Below, in pieces: positions 8,182-16,322 of a DNA stretch of 46,318 bases (position 1 is the stretch's first letter; each line of letters opens with the position of its first letter). Below the pieces are notes generated by a model. It was not told where the DNA came from and searched no databases. It worked only from the letters and a program-made list of their open reading frames with translations. The DNA is from HGM12998 sp900756495 (lineage in GTDB: Bacteria; Bacillota; Clostridia; Oscillospirales; Oscillospiraceae): assembly GCA_958477305.1 (NCBI GenBank), contig CAUEFI010000021.1, positions 1 through 46,318 of the forward strand, given 5' to 3'. A program made the position numbers and the translations under genes.

Positions 8182-9602
8182 TGGAGCTGATTTTTGAGAA
8201 GAGCCGCCCGGGCCGCGGCAACGACTACCTGCCCCCGCTGGATGTGCCCGCCGTCCCATTGCCCGAGGCCTTCCGCCGGGAGCGTCCCCCCCGCCTGCCC
8301 GAGATCGGGGAGAGCGACGCCTCACGCCACTATCAGGCCCTGTCACGCCGGGCCTTCGGCGTGTGCGACGGCTTTTACCCCCTGGGCTCCTGCACCATGA
8401 AGTACAACCCCAAGCTGGGGGAGGCCATGGCCGCCCTCCCCGGCTTCGCGGGGGTCCACCCCCTCCAGGGCCCCCGCACCACGGAAGGCTGCCGGGAAGT
8501 GCTGGCGCTGGCGGAGCAGTATCTGTGCGCCGTCACCGGTATGGACGCCATGACCTTCCAGCCCGCCGCCGGCGCCCACGGGGAGTTTACCGGGCTGCTG
8601 CTCATCAAGGCCTACCATGAGGCTCGAAAGGACGGCGAGCGCACCGTCATTCTGGTCCCCGACTCGGCTCACGGCACCAATCCGGCCTCCGCCGCCATGA
8701 CGGGCTACACTGTGCGCAGCATCCCCTCCACGCCGGAGGGGCTGGTGGATCTGGAGGCCCTGCGCGCTGCTGCCGGACCTGACGTGGCCGGCCTCATGCT
8801 CACCAACCCCAATACCCTGGGGCTCTTTGAGAAGGATATTCTGGAGATCACCCGGATCGTTCACGACGCGGGGGGACTGGTCTACTACGACGGGGCCAAC
8901 CTGAACGCCATCATGGGAGTGGCCCGGCCCGGCGACATGGGCTTCGACGTGTGCCACCTGAACCTGCACAAAACCTTCGCCACTCCACATGGGGGCGGCG
9001 GGCCGGGCAGCGGCCCCGTGGGCTGCAAAGACTTCCTCGCCCCCTTTCTCCCCGGCTCTGCCCTGGGCGGAGCCGGGGGCGGGCAGTCCATCGGCCAGGT
9101 CAAGAGCTTCTACGGCAACTTTGCCGTGGTGATCAAGGCCCTGTGCTACCTGCTGTCCCTGGGCGGCCCCGGCATCCGGGAGTCGGCCCAGACTGCTGTC
9201 CTCAACGCCAACTACATGAAGCGCCGCCTCACCGGCGCGGGCTTTGAGGCCGCCGCTCCCGGCCTGTGCATGCACGAGTTCGTCCTCACCCTGGAGGGGC
9301 TGAAAAAGGAGACCGGCGTCTCTGCTCTGGACCTCGCCAAGGGTATGCTGGACCGGGGCATCCACCCCCCCACCATGTACTTCCCCCTCATCGTCCACGA
9401 GGCCCTGATGCTGGAGCCCACCGAAACCGAGTCACCCGAGACGCTGGACGCGGCCTGCGATGTGCTCATCGACCTTCTGAAGACCGCTCACGGAGACCCG
9501 GACGCCCTCCACGCCGCCCCGGTCACCACCCCCATCGGCCGCCCCGACGAGACGGCAGCCGCCCGCCGCCCGGTGGTACGGTACGCCTTCCCGGAGGGTT
9601 AG
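8181..9602 (+). CDS. gcvPB: Glycine dehydrogenase (decarboxylating), subunit 2
   Basis: The C-terminal, PLP-carrying half of the P protein, forming an alpha2beta2 enzyme with GcvPA. The Schiff-base lysine is Lys264 in HLNLHKTFATPHGGGGPG, the family signature. Other landmarks are GFYPLGSCTMKYNPK, FQPAAGAHGEF, DSAHGTNPASAAM and MYFPLIVHEALMLEPTETES. Length is 473 residues, within the normal range. Its ATG overlaps the gcvPA stop and has AAAGGAGG 12 bases upstream. Lpd follows after two bases. Confidence 0.97.
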   Translation: MELIFEKSRPGRGNDYLPPLDVPAVPLPEAFRRERPPRLPEIGESDASRHYQALSRRAFGVCDGFYPLGSCTMKYNPKLGEAMAALPGFAGVHPLQGPRTTEGCREVLALAEQYLCAVTGMDAMTFQPAAGAHGEFTGLLLIKAYHEARKDGERTVILVPDSAHGTNPASAAMTGYTVRSIPSTPEGLVDLEALRAAAGPDVAGLMLTNPNTLGLFEKDILEITRIVHDAGGLVYYDGANLNAIMGVARPGDMGFDVCHLNLHKTFATPHGGGGPGSGPVGCKDFLAPFLPGSALGGAGGGQSIGQVKSFYGNFAVVIKALCYLLSLGGPGIRESAQTAVLNANYMKRRLTGAGFEAAAPGLCMHEFVLTLEGLKKETGVSALDLAKGMLDRGIHPPTMYFPLIVHEALMLEPTETESPETLDAACDVLIDLLKTAHGDPDALHAAPVTTPIGRPDETAAARRPVVRYAFPEG

Positions 9603-9604
9603 CC

Positions 9605-10915
9605 ATGGACTACGATCTGCTGGTCATCGGCGGCGGCCCCGGTGGGTATGCCGCCGCGGTGGATGCCGCCAAAGGCGGCCTGCGGGTAGCTCTCTTCGAG
9701 GCGCGGGAAGTGGGGGGTACCTGCCTCAACCGGGGCTGCATCCCCACCAAGACCCTTCTCCACGGCGCGGGCCCGGACTGCAACCTCTCCGCCCTCTCCG
9801 CCCGGAAGGACGAGGTGGTGTCCACCCTCCGATCCGGGATGACCCAGGGGCTCAAGGCGGCCAAGGTGGCGGTGATCCCCCTCCGGGCCGTGGTTACCGG
9901 CCCCCACGCCGTCCGGGCCGGAGGCGAGACCTATATGGGCGAGACCATACTGGTGGCTGCCGGATCTGTCCCCGCCCGTCCCCCCATCCCCGGCCTGGAT
10001 CTCCCGGGCGTGGTCACAAGCGACGAACTGCTGGACCAAGTGCGGCCCCGAAACTCCCTGGTCATCATCGGCGGCGGCGTCATCGGCGTGGAGCTGGCCT
10101 CCGTGTGGGCGGCAGCCGGGTGCCATGTCACCATTCTCGAGGCCCTGGACCGCATTCTGGCCAATCTGGACCGGGAGCTCTCCCAGAGCCTGGCCATGCA
10201 GCTGAAAAAGGACGGCGTGGAGATCTGCACCGCCGCCGCGGTGGATTGCGTCGCGGCCGGGGATGGCCTCACCGTCGCCTTCACCCATAAAGGCGAGTCC
10301 AAAACCGTCTCCGCCGAGACCGTGCTGGCCGCCGTAGGCCGCCGCCCCGCCACCGCCGCTCTCTTCGAGGGGGTGTCCCCGGACATGGAGCGGGGCTTCC
10401 TGACGGTGGACGGGGCCTGGCGCACCTCCATCCCCTCCATTCGGGCCATCGGAGACGCGGCGCCCGGCCCCCAGCTGGCCCACAGGGCTGAGGCAGAGGG
10501 CCACGCCGTGGCCTCCCTCCTGCTGGGCCGCCCAGCCCGCCGGGGAACCGCCCCCATCCCTGCCTGTGTTTATACCGACCCGGAGATCGCCCAGGTGGGC
10601 CTCACCGCCGACGACTGCAAGGCCCGGGACATCCCCGCCGTCACTGGCAAGTGCGTCATGGGAGGCAACGGGCGCACCGTCATTGCCGGGGGAAAAAGGG
10701 GCTTTGTCAAGCTGGTCTTCCACCGGGAGACCCACGCCCTGCTGGGGGCCCAGCTCTGCTGCGGCCGGGCCACCGATCTCATCTCCGAGCTCACCTTAGC
10801 GGTCACCCTGGGGCTGACGGCAGAGCAGCTGCTCCTGCCCGTCCGCCCCCACCCCACCTTCGTCGAGGCCATCTCGGAGGCGGCGGAGGCCGGACTGACC
10901 GCCCTGGAAAAGTAA
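9605..10915 (+). CDS. lpdA: Dihydrolipoyl dehydrogenase (L protein)
   Basis: FAD flavoprotein that reoxidises dihydrolipoyl-GcvH with NAD+. Features in order: FAD-binding GGGPGGY (residues 9-15); the redox disulfide Cys40/Cys45 in GGTCLNRGCIPTK; the NAD-binding GGGVIGVELASVWAAAG; the FAD-contact segment IRAIGDA; and the C-terminal catalytic His416 in HPTFVEAISE. At 436 residues it is about 25 shorter than typical Lpd, mostly from short loops in the first FAD domain rather than loss of catalytic parts. GGAGG precedes the ATG. Being last in the riboswitch operon, it is most likely dedicated to glycine cleavage. Confidence 0.95.
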   Translation: MDYDLLVIGGGPGGYAAAVDAAKGGLRVALFEAREVGGTCLNRGCIPTKTLLHGAGPDCNLSALSARKDEVVSTLRSGMTQGLKAAKVAVIPLRAVVTGPHAVRAGGETYMGETILVAAGSVPARPPIPGLDLPGVVTSDELLDQVRPRNSLVIIGGGVIGVELASVWAAAGCHVTILEALDRILANLDRELSQSLAMQLKKDGVEICTAAAVDCVAAGDGLTVAFTHKGESKTVSAETVLAAVGRRPATAALFEGVSPDMERGFLTVDGAWRTSIPSIRAIGDAAPGPQLAHRAEAEGHAVASLLLGRPARRGTAPIPACVYTDPEIAQVGLTADDCKARDIPAVTGKCVMGGNGRTVIAGGKRGFVKLVFHRETHALLGAQLCCGRATDLISELTLAVTLGLTAEQLLLPVRPHPTFVEAISEAAEAGLTALEK

Positions 10916-10961
10916 AAATGGAGACGTGGGGACGGCATAACGTCCCCACGTCTCCATTTTT
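10914..10961. terminator. Bidirectional terminator between lpdA and the MBL hydrolase gene
   Basis: 21-bp perfect arms (10914-10934 and 10941-10961) with a 6-base loop carry A's at one end and T's at the other, so the element works in both directions. It ends the gcv operon and the convergent gene at 10964. Confidence 0.93.
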
Positions 10962-10963
10962 CT

Positions 10964-11563
10964 TTAAAACTCCATGGTCTCTCCCGGCTCCAGGATAATC
11001 CGGCCCGCCGCCTGGAAACGCTCGGCGTTGGCCCGGTCAAAAATACCGTCAGAATCCTTACAGGTGTGAATCGGCACGCTGTGCGCCGCCCCTGCTGCTG
11101 CGGCACATCGGGACGCCTCCTCCACATCCATATTGTAAAAACCGTCACATGGGAAAAAGGCATAGTCCAGGCCTTCCTCCTTCAAATCCTCCATCTCCGG
11201 GACATAGGAGGTATCTCCGGCAAAGTAGAGCTTGGCCGTTCCCACAGTGAGCACCACCCCCATGCTCACATCCCTGGGGTGGTTTTTATTGCAGGCGGGA
11301 ACCGCCCGCACCGTCACATCTCCCACTGCTTCACCCTGATAGCTTCCGTCCGCCATCAGGTCGGTATACCGCAGGATTCTGCACCCGGCCGCATGGGGCA
11401 TCAGATCGACGCAGTTGTGATCTCTGTGCTCGTGAGTGCAGACAATGAGGTCGGCGGCCTTGTCGTAGCCGTCCCCGGCAAAGGGGTCCAGGTAGACCGT
11501 CAGCCCCCCGGCTGTCTCCAGCCGAAAACTGGCATGTCCCTGATAGCACAATTTCCCGTTCAT
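10964..11563 (-). CDS. MBL-fold metal-dependent hydrolase (UlaG/YtkL-like)
   Basis: A 199-residue metallo-beta-lactamase-fold protein with the zinc motif HEHRDH at residues 44-49, a further aspartate in YFAGDTSYVPEM and a C-terminal VPIHTC histidine. It opens with LCYQGHASFRLET, as UlaG-like family members do (xxxGHASFxxE). The substrate cannot be told from sequence. The ATG at 11563 has AGGAG 8 bases upstream; an in-frame TTG 18 bases earlier lies within that ribosome binding site and is rejected. It follows the racemase gene by 14 bases, so the two form an operon. Confidence 0.85.
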   Translation of the reverse strand: MNGKLCYQGHASFRLETAGGLTVYLDPFAGDGYDKAADLIVCTHEHRDHNCVDLMPHAAGCRILRYTDLMADGSYQGEAVGDVTVRAVPACNKNHPRDVSMGVVLTVGTAKLYFAGDTSYVPEMEDLKEEGLDYAFFPCDGFYNMDVEEASRCAAAAGAAHSVPIHTCKDSDGIFDRANAERFQAAGRIILEPGETMEF

Positions 11564-11577
11564 AATATCGTCTCCTT

Positions 11578-12273
11578 TCAAGTCCTCCCCAGTGCATACC
11601 GCACAGCCGCCAGGGCATGAATGCAGGCTGTGTCAAAGAGCGGAACACCTGTATCCTCCTGCCGGATGAGCAGTCCAATTTCGGTGCAGCCCAGGACAAT
11701 CCCCTGGGCCCCCTGCTCGGTCAGCTGCCCGATAATCCGCAGATAGGAGCGCTTTGACTTCTCTGAGAGAATCCCCAGGCAAAGCTCATCATAGATCACC
11801 CGGTTGACCAGCTCAGCGTCCTTTCCCTCGGGGACCAGCACCTCAATCCCCGCCTGTGTCAGCTTTTCCCGATAGAACGCCTGCCCCATCGTATACTTCG
11901 TGCCCAAAAGGGCGGCCCGGCTTATTCCCTCCGCCTGCAGGGCGGCAGTTACTGCGTCCGCAATGTGGAGCAGGGGAATCCCCACCCGTCCGGCAATCTG
12001 AGGCGCAACTCTGTGCATGGTGTTGGTGCACAGGACGAGGAAGTCCGCCCCTGCCCGCTCCAGTCCCGCGGCAGCGTCGGACAGCAGCGCCGCGCTCCTG
12101 TCCCAGTCTCCCGCGGTCTGACAGGCCTCAATCTCCTGGAAGTCCACACTGTACAGCAACACCTTGGCCGAGTGAAGACCGCCCAATGCGCTCCGAATTT
12201 CCTCATTGATGATCCTGTAATAGGGGACGGTGCTCTCCCAGCTCATGCCCCCCAGCAGTCCGATGGTCTTCAT
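11578..12273 (-). CDS. Aspartate/glutamate racemase family protein
   Basis: A PLP-independent amino acid racemase of the RacD/YgeA type. The two catalytic cysteines are present: Cys82 in LVLCTNTMH and Cys196 in GIVLGCTEIGLLI. The N-terminus MKTIGLLGGMSWESTVPYYRIINE is diagnostic of the aspartate racemase branch. Length, 231 residues, is normal. GGAGG lies about 9 bases before the ATG. It is cotranscribed with the MBL-fold gene. The natural substrate (Asp, Glu or a broad range) is not decided by these motifs. Confidence 0.88.
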   Translation of the reverse strand: MKTIGLLGGMSWESTVPYYRIINEEIRSALGGLHSAKVLLYSVDFQEIEACQTAGDWDRSAALLSDAAAGLERAGADFLVLCTNTMHRVAPQIAGRVGIPLLHIADAVTAALQAEGISRAALLGTKYTMGQAFYREKLTQAGIEVLVPEGKDAELVNRVIYDELCLGILSEKSKRSYLRIIGQLTEQGAQGIVLGCTEIGLLIRQEDTGVPLFDTACIHALAAVRYALGRT

Positions 12274-12294
12274 AGCGTCACTTCCTCCTGTCCC

Positions 12295-12323
12295 ATTTTA
12301 TACCGAATCCGCCTCTGTGGCAA
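12295..12323 (-). promoter_or_regulatory. Candidate promoter of racemase/MBL operon
   Basis: On the minus strand TTGCCA and TAAAAT are 17 bases apart, about 22 bases before the start of the racemase gene. Confidence 0.5.
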
Positions 12324-12336
12324 GCGGCTTTCGGGA

Positions 12337-12365
12337 TTGATGCGGCGGCAATTTTGTGGTACAAT
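12337..12365 (+). promoter_or_regulatory. Candidate miaA promoter
   Basis: TTGATG (12337-12342) and TACAAT (12360-12365) have a 17-base spacer, 30 bases upstream of the miaA start. Confidence 0.7.
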
Positions 12366-12394
12366 CCATGCAGTTTAAAAAAGGAGGCGTGTCC

Positions 12395-13291
12395 ATGTCC
12401 CTGCCCAAGCTGATCGTGGTTCTCGGCCCTACTGCCTGCGGTAAGAGCAGTCTGGGGGTGGAGCTGGCCAGACACTGCAACGGGGAGATCGTCTCTGCCG
12501 ACTCCAGGCAGGTTTACCGCGGACTGGATCTGGGTACCGGAAAAATTACCTCCGATGAGATGGAGGGGATCCCCCACCATATGCTGGACGTCGTGGAGCC
12601 AAACACGCCCTATTCAGTGGCCGACTTCCAACGCGGGGCCTACGCCGCCATTGACGGCATCCTGTCCCGCGGAAAGCAGCCCCTCCTGGTCGGCGGAACC
12701 GGACTCTATATCCGCGCTGTAACCCAGGGCTTTGTCTTTCAGGACACCCCTCCCAATCCCGCGCTCCGGGCAGAGCTGGAGCAGCTGAGCGCCAGGGCGC
12801 TCTATGATCGCTTTCGCGCCCTCACCGGCCTTACCCTCAATGAGAGCGAGCAGCACAATCAGCAGCGGCTGGTCCGGGCTGTGGAGAAGGCCGAGGCCGG
12901 AGGATATGCTGATGCGGCGCGTGTCCCCCGATACGACGTGCTTCAGCTGGGCTGTACCTATCCCCGCGACGTGCTCCACCGCCGCATCGACCACCGGCTC
13001 CGCGCCCGTCTGGATGCCGGCATGGTACAGGAGGTGGCCTCCCTCCGTGCCGCCGGAGTCACAGACGCCTTTTTGGAGGGATTGGGCCTGGAATACCGCT
13101 ACCTATGCCGTTACCTCACCGGACAGCTGAAAAGTGAAGATGAGCTGGTAGATGAACTGGGGCGCGCTATTAAGCGTTTTGCCAAACGGCAGGTCCAATG
13201 GTTCCAGAAGGACAAGGTTCTGTGGCTGGATATGGCACACACCCCTGCCGCTCAGGCAGTTGAAGCTATGGAACGCTTTTTATATGTGTAG
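12395..13291 (+). CDS. miaA: tRNA dimethylallyltransferase
   Basis: Adds the dimethylallyl group to N6 of A37 in tRNAs reading UNN codons. It has a P-loop GPTACGKS at residues 12-19, the substrate-binding DSRQVYRGLDLGTGKIT segment, GIPHHMLDVVEP, LLVGGTGLYIRAVTQG, and the C-terminal EGLGLEYRYLCRYLTG and KRFAKRQVQWFQKD blocks. The product is 298 residues. The ATG at 12395 has AGGAGG with 7-base spacing; earlier in-frame starts lack one. It is a single-gene unit bounded by its own promoter and a palindromic terminator. Confidence 0.96.
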   Translation: MSLPKLIVVLGPTACGKSSLGVELARHCNGEIVSADSRQVYRGLDLGTGKITSDEMEGIPHHMLDVVEPNTPYSVADFQRGAYAAIDGILSRGKQPLLVGGTGLYIRAVTQGFVFQDTPPNPALRAELEQLSARALYDRFRALTGLTLNESEQHNQQRLVRAVEKAEAGGYADAARVPRYDVLQLGCTYPRDVLHRRIDHRLRARLDAGMVQEVASLRAAGVTDAFLEGLGLEYRYLCRYLTGQLKSEDELVDELGRAIKRFAKRQVQWFQKDKVLWLDMAHTPAAQAVEAMERFLYV

Positions 13292-13331
13292 CACTTTAAG
13301 CTGTTAATGGTTATTTTGATGGGCTATTCCT

Positions 13332-13385
13332 ATTAATGAACCCCCTGGCTTACGCCTATAGGCGTAAGCCAGGGGGTTCATTAAT
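13332..13385. terminator. 54-base perfect palindrome between convergent genes
   Basis: Two 27-base arms (13332-13358, 13359-13385) are exactly complementary with no spacer. It lies between convergent miaA and the peptide-binding gene, so a bidirectional terminator is likely, although the flanking T runs are poor (TTCATTAAT). Confidence 0.7.
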
Positions 13386-13420
13386 GATGCAAAAACTCTT
13401 GCCCTAAGACAGGCCTCTTT

Positions 13421-15106
13421 TTATCCGAAATACCCGTCTGCATAGGTACATGCATTGGGAACAAGAACGTTCCAGGGGTGCTGGAAGACCTCAATTCCCT
13501 CTCGTCCCACGCTGTAGACATAGTCGTCATACAGGCCGTACAGCAGCGCATTCTCTTTCACATAGTCGTGCAGCGCCTCGACACTCTCCTCGCTGTGAGT
13601 TGTGACATCATGCGCAGCTACCAGCAGCTCCTCGAGCTCCTCATCCACAACAAAGCACTTGGCGCCTATCCCATCGCTGTTCTGCAGCAAAATACCGTCA
13701 TAAACATTAGAAATATAGGCCTCCGTCCCCTGCTTGTTGATAGCCAGATCCCAGCGGGTGGGATCGTACTGGTAGTCGGAGAACATCGCGTCATCCATAG
13801 CCAGGATTTCTACGTCGAGGCCAGCCTCTATCAGCTGTGCCTGAATCACAACGGCCATATCCTTACGTGTGGAGTCGCATAGGAGGCGGAGATGGAGCGG
13901 GGCTCCGGTAGCCGGGTCGATGCCGCCCTCATACCCCGCCTCGGCCAGCAGGCTCCTGGCCTTCTCCAGATCATATCCGTAGTAGTCCTCTTCCATCCAC
14001 TTATCATTAAAATCTCCGCAGATGCGGGGAGCCGGATCGTGCGCAGGCTCTCCCTGTCCGCCCAACGCGATGTCAACGATGGCCTGCGCGTCAATTGCAT
14101 AACAAATCGCCTGCCGGAGCGGCAGATTATCCCGGAAGATATCGCCTTCCGCTCCTTCCGCCATGTTAAAGCACAGCTTACCCCCCTGGGTGCTCATACT
14201 GGAAGCTACGCTGTACCCCTCTACCGGGGTACCGTCCGGGTTGATAAAATAGCCCAGCTCGGCAGCCTTTACGCTGGTGATGAGATCGACCTCTCCCATC
14301 TGCAGGGCGATGGTGGCCTGGTTGCCCTCGGTAATAATCTGGTAGGTCATTTTGTCCACAGGCTGCTGGGCAAAGACGCTGCGCAGGCTCTCATCGGTCT
14401 GCCAGTAGTTCTCATTCTTTTCAATGGTGTAATAGGAGCCACTGACACACTCGGTTATCTGATAGGCCGCAGTAGTAATGGGGGTTGTGTTCATCGTAGA
14501 CTGATTCTCTGTATAGGTCTTCTCTGAAATAATCGGCGTCTGGCACATCACGTATTCAATCACGCCGACTGTGGAGCTGGTCAGCTTAATCTCAACCACA
14601 TAATCCTCCACTGCAGAACAGGACTCCACATAGCGGGTCAGCCGGGTCCAGTTCCCGTTGTCCTTCATTGAGTTTACACAGAAAGCCACATCACTGGCGG
14701 TAATGGGGTTCCCAATGGCGTCCACTACGTAATCGTAAATTTCAATCTGATATGTCGTATCATCCACCTGTTCAATATTCTTGGCCACTACCCACTCCAT
14801 ATCCTGCCAAGGAGTACCAAACTCCTTAAACATAGCCAGATATTCATACACAAAGTAGCGCAGGTTATTGCGTCCGGGGCTGCTGTAGGTAAAAGGATCC
14901 ATATCACCCATACTGGTGGTCATGGCCACAGTAATCTCTTTAGGTCCGGTGGTCCCTCCTGCATCCGTTTCGCCGGTATTCGGGGTTTCAGAACCAACAG
15001 GAGCAGGTGCACTGGTGTTGGTTCCGCCGCTCTGGTTTCCGCCGCAGGCGGCCAAAACGACAACCATCACAAGCGTCAGAGTCATTGCAAGAATCCGCTT
15101 TTTCAT
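13421..15106 (-). CDS. ABC transporter substrate-binding lipoprotein, family 5 (peptide type)
   Basis: A 561-residue solute-binding protein of the OppA/DppA/NikA class (SBP_bac_5). The signal peptide MKKRILAMTLTLVMVVVLAAC ends in an LAAC lipobox, so it is a lipoprotein on the outer face of the membrane; a Ser/Thr/Gly-rich tether of about 35 residues follows. The lobe regions are recognisable, for example NLPLRQAICYAIDAQAIVDIAL and YDLEKARSLLAEAGYEGG. GGGAG lies 9 bases upstream of the ATG. No permease or ATPase genes are adjacent, so it is an orphan that must pair with a transporter elsewhere. It lies 78 bases after the SDR gene on the same strand and may be cotranscribed, placing it in the RpiR cluster. 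Confidence 0.93.
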   Translation of the reverse strand: MKKRILAMTLTLVMVVVLAACGGNQSGGTNTSAPAPVGSETPNTGETDAGGTTGPKEITVAMTTSMGDMDPFTYSSPGRNNLRYFVYEYLAMFKEFGTPWQDMEWVVAKNIEQVDDTTYQIEIYDYVVDAIGNPITASDVAFCVNSMKDNGNWTRLTRYVESCSAVEDYVVEIKLTSSTVGVIEYVMCQTPIISEKTYTENQSTMNTTPITTAAYQITECVSGSYYTIEKNENYWQTDESLRSVFAQQPVDKMTYQIITEGNQATIALQMGEVDLITSVKAAELGYFINPDGTPVEGYSVASSMSTQGGKLCFNMAEGAEGDIFRDNLPLRQAICYAIDAQAIVDIALGGQGEPAHDPAPRICGDFNDKWMEEDYYGYDLEKARSLLAEAGYEGGIDPATGAPLHLRLLCDSTRKDMAVVIQAQLIEAGLDVEILAMDDAMFSDYQYDPTRWDLAINKQGTEAYISNVYDGILLQNSDGIGAKCFVVDEELEELLVAAHDVTTHSEESVEALHDYVKENALLYGLYDDYVYSVGREGIEVFQHPWNVLVPNACTYADGYFG

Positions 15107-15184
15107 TTGCCGTATCTCCCTTCAATGTTTGTATTCCACGCCTTACAGCGTATGAATATGAATGGGCTCCGCTCCATACACAGG

Positions 15185-16048
15185 CTATGGCAATGCCGGC
15201 TTCTCTTCCTCCCAGGAGATTTCTCTTCTGTCCGGGGCCCCCCATCCCAGCCTGGAAAGCGCCTCTCTCTCCGGCATTCCAGGCAAGGCCAGACCGCCGT
15301 CGATTCGAATGGTTTCACCAGTGATATAAGAGGCATTTTCTGAAGCCAAGAAGACCACTGCACGGCCGATATCCTTGGGTTGTCCATATCTCTGCAAAGG
15401 AATCCTGGGCGTAAGGTATTCAATCTGCGCCCGCTGGGGCGCCTCTTCCATCTGTGACATCTCTTCATCGGTCAGTCGCTGGATTGCTCCTGGTGCCACA
15501 TTGTTTATCCGGATACCATATGGAGCTACATCCAGCGCAAAGGACTTGATCGCCCGGTTGACAGCTGCCTTCAAGCCTCCATAAATACCATCGGCCGGGT
15601 AGGCCCTGTCGGCCCGGGTGGAGGTTACATTGACAATACTGCCCTGAATGCCATGTGCGGCCATATAGCGGGCCGCCTCCCGCATGAGGAGAATATAGGC
15701 GCGAAAATTGAGGTGGAGCAGGTGGTCCAGTGTCTCCTCCGTCAAATCCAGCAGTCCCTCTTTCGGTGAAACTCCGGCATTGTTTACCATCAAATCTACG
15801 CCGCCCAGTGCATTTGCCGCTTGCCGAAAAAAGCGTGGGCCCGCCCCGGACTCAGAAAGTTCCGCCTGAAAACAGAAAAAGCGTCCATCTGGGTATCGAA
15901 GTTTCAGCGCAGAGCACACCGCTTGAGCTGAAGCCTCCCTGGAGCAGTAAGAAAACGCGACATCATAGTCCGCCTCTGCCAGGCAATACACAATTCCCCG
16001 TCCAATTCCACTGCTGCCTCCGGTGACGACAGCCCGCTTTCTTTCCAT
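15185..16048 (-). CDS. Short-chain dehydrogenase/reductase (SDR)
   Basis: NAD(P)-dependent oxidoreductase of the classical SDR family, 287 residues. Motifs are the nucleotide-binding TGGSSGIG (residues 9-16), NNAG (89-92), catalytic Ser143 in VTSTRAD, and the YxxxK pair Tyr156/Lys160 in GIYGGLKAAV, then GIRINNVAPGAI and SYITGETIRIDGGL near the end. The C-terminus carries an unusual tail of about 30 residues after the normal end of the fold. The ATG at 16048 has GGGGGAG 6 bases upstream. The neighbouring enolase-superfamily dehydratase suggests it oxidises or reduces a sugar acid; this is inference. Confidence 0.92.
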   Translation of the reverse strand: MERKRAVVTGGSSGIGRGIVYCLAEADYDVAFSYCSREASAQAVCSALKLRYPDGRFFCFQAELSESGAGPRFFRQAANALGGVDLMVNNAGVSPKEGLLDLTEETLDHLLHLNFRAYILLMREAARYMAAHGIQGSIVNVTSTRADRAYPADGIYGGLKAAVNRAIKSFALDVAPYGIRINNVAPGAIQRLTDEEMSQMEEAPQRAQIEYLTPRIPLQRYGQPKDIGRAVVFLASENASYITGETIRIDGGLALPGMPEREALSRLGWGAPDRREISWEEEKPALP

Positions 16049-16116
16049 CGCTTTCTCCCCCTCTTCTGCTTTCAGAATATATCTCCGGTTCAAAATACTC
16101 CGCGGTATCTGAGAAC

Positions 16117-16145
16117 ATCGTATAGAATTATTTGCGGATTGTAAA
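16117..16145 (-). promoter_or_regulatory. Candidate promoter of the SDR/binding-protein unit
   Basis: TTTACA and TACGAT with 17-base spacing on the minus strand, about 70 bases before the SDR start. Confidence 0.45.
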
Positions 16146-16162
16146 CAAAAATCTAGTAAACC

Positions 16163-16201
16163 TGCAATTAATTCCAAAACATCCGTGTCCTATTTGCAAT
16201 T
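16163..16201. promoter_or_regulatory. Candidate RpiR operator upstream of the SDR gene
   Basis: Contains TGCAATTAATT (16163-16173) and TATTTGCAATT (16191-16201). Both 11-mers recur in the rpiR/cupin intergenic region (17304-17314; reverse complement at 17278-17288). The sites sit just upstream of the SDR promoter -35 box. The link to RpiR is inference from shared position. Confidence 0.35.
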
Positions 16202-16264
16202 CTTTACAAGATCTCAGGATGACTTCTTTCTTTTTTTGCCTTATTACATAAAAGAGCAAGGAAG

Positions 16265-16308
16265 AAAGAACGCCGTGGAACTCCCTAAGGCTTTCCACGG
16301 CGTTCTTT
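16265..16308 (-). terminator. Terminator of the rpiR gene
   Basis: 16-bp arms (16265-16280 and 16293-16308) with a 12-base loop, 14 bases after the end of the rpiR coding region; on the minus strand it is followed by a T/C-rich stretch. Confidence 0.75.
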
Positions 16309-16322
16309 CAACCAAAGTATCT

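Noticed and set aside
13421..15106. Orphan binding protein as a fragment of a lost full ABC operon
   Set aside because: The coding sequence is complete and there is no permease or ATPase remnant around it. Solitary family 5 binding proteins sharing a distant transporter are common, so decay is not needed.
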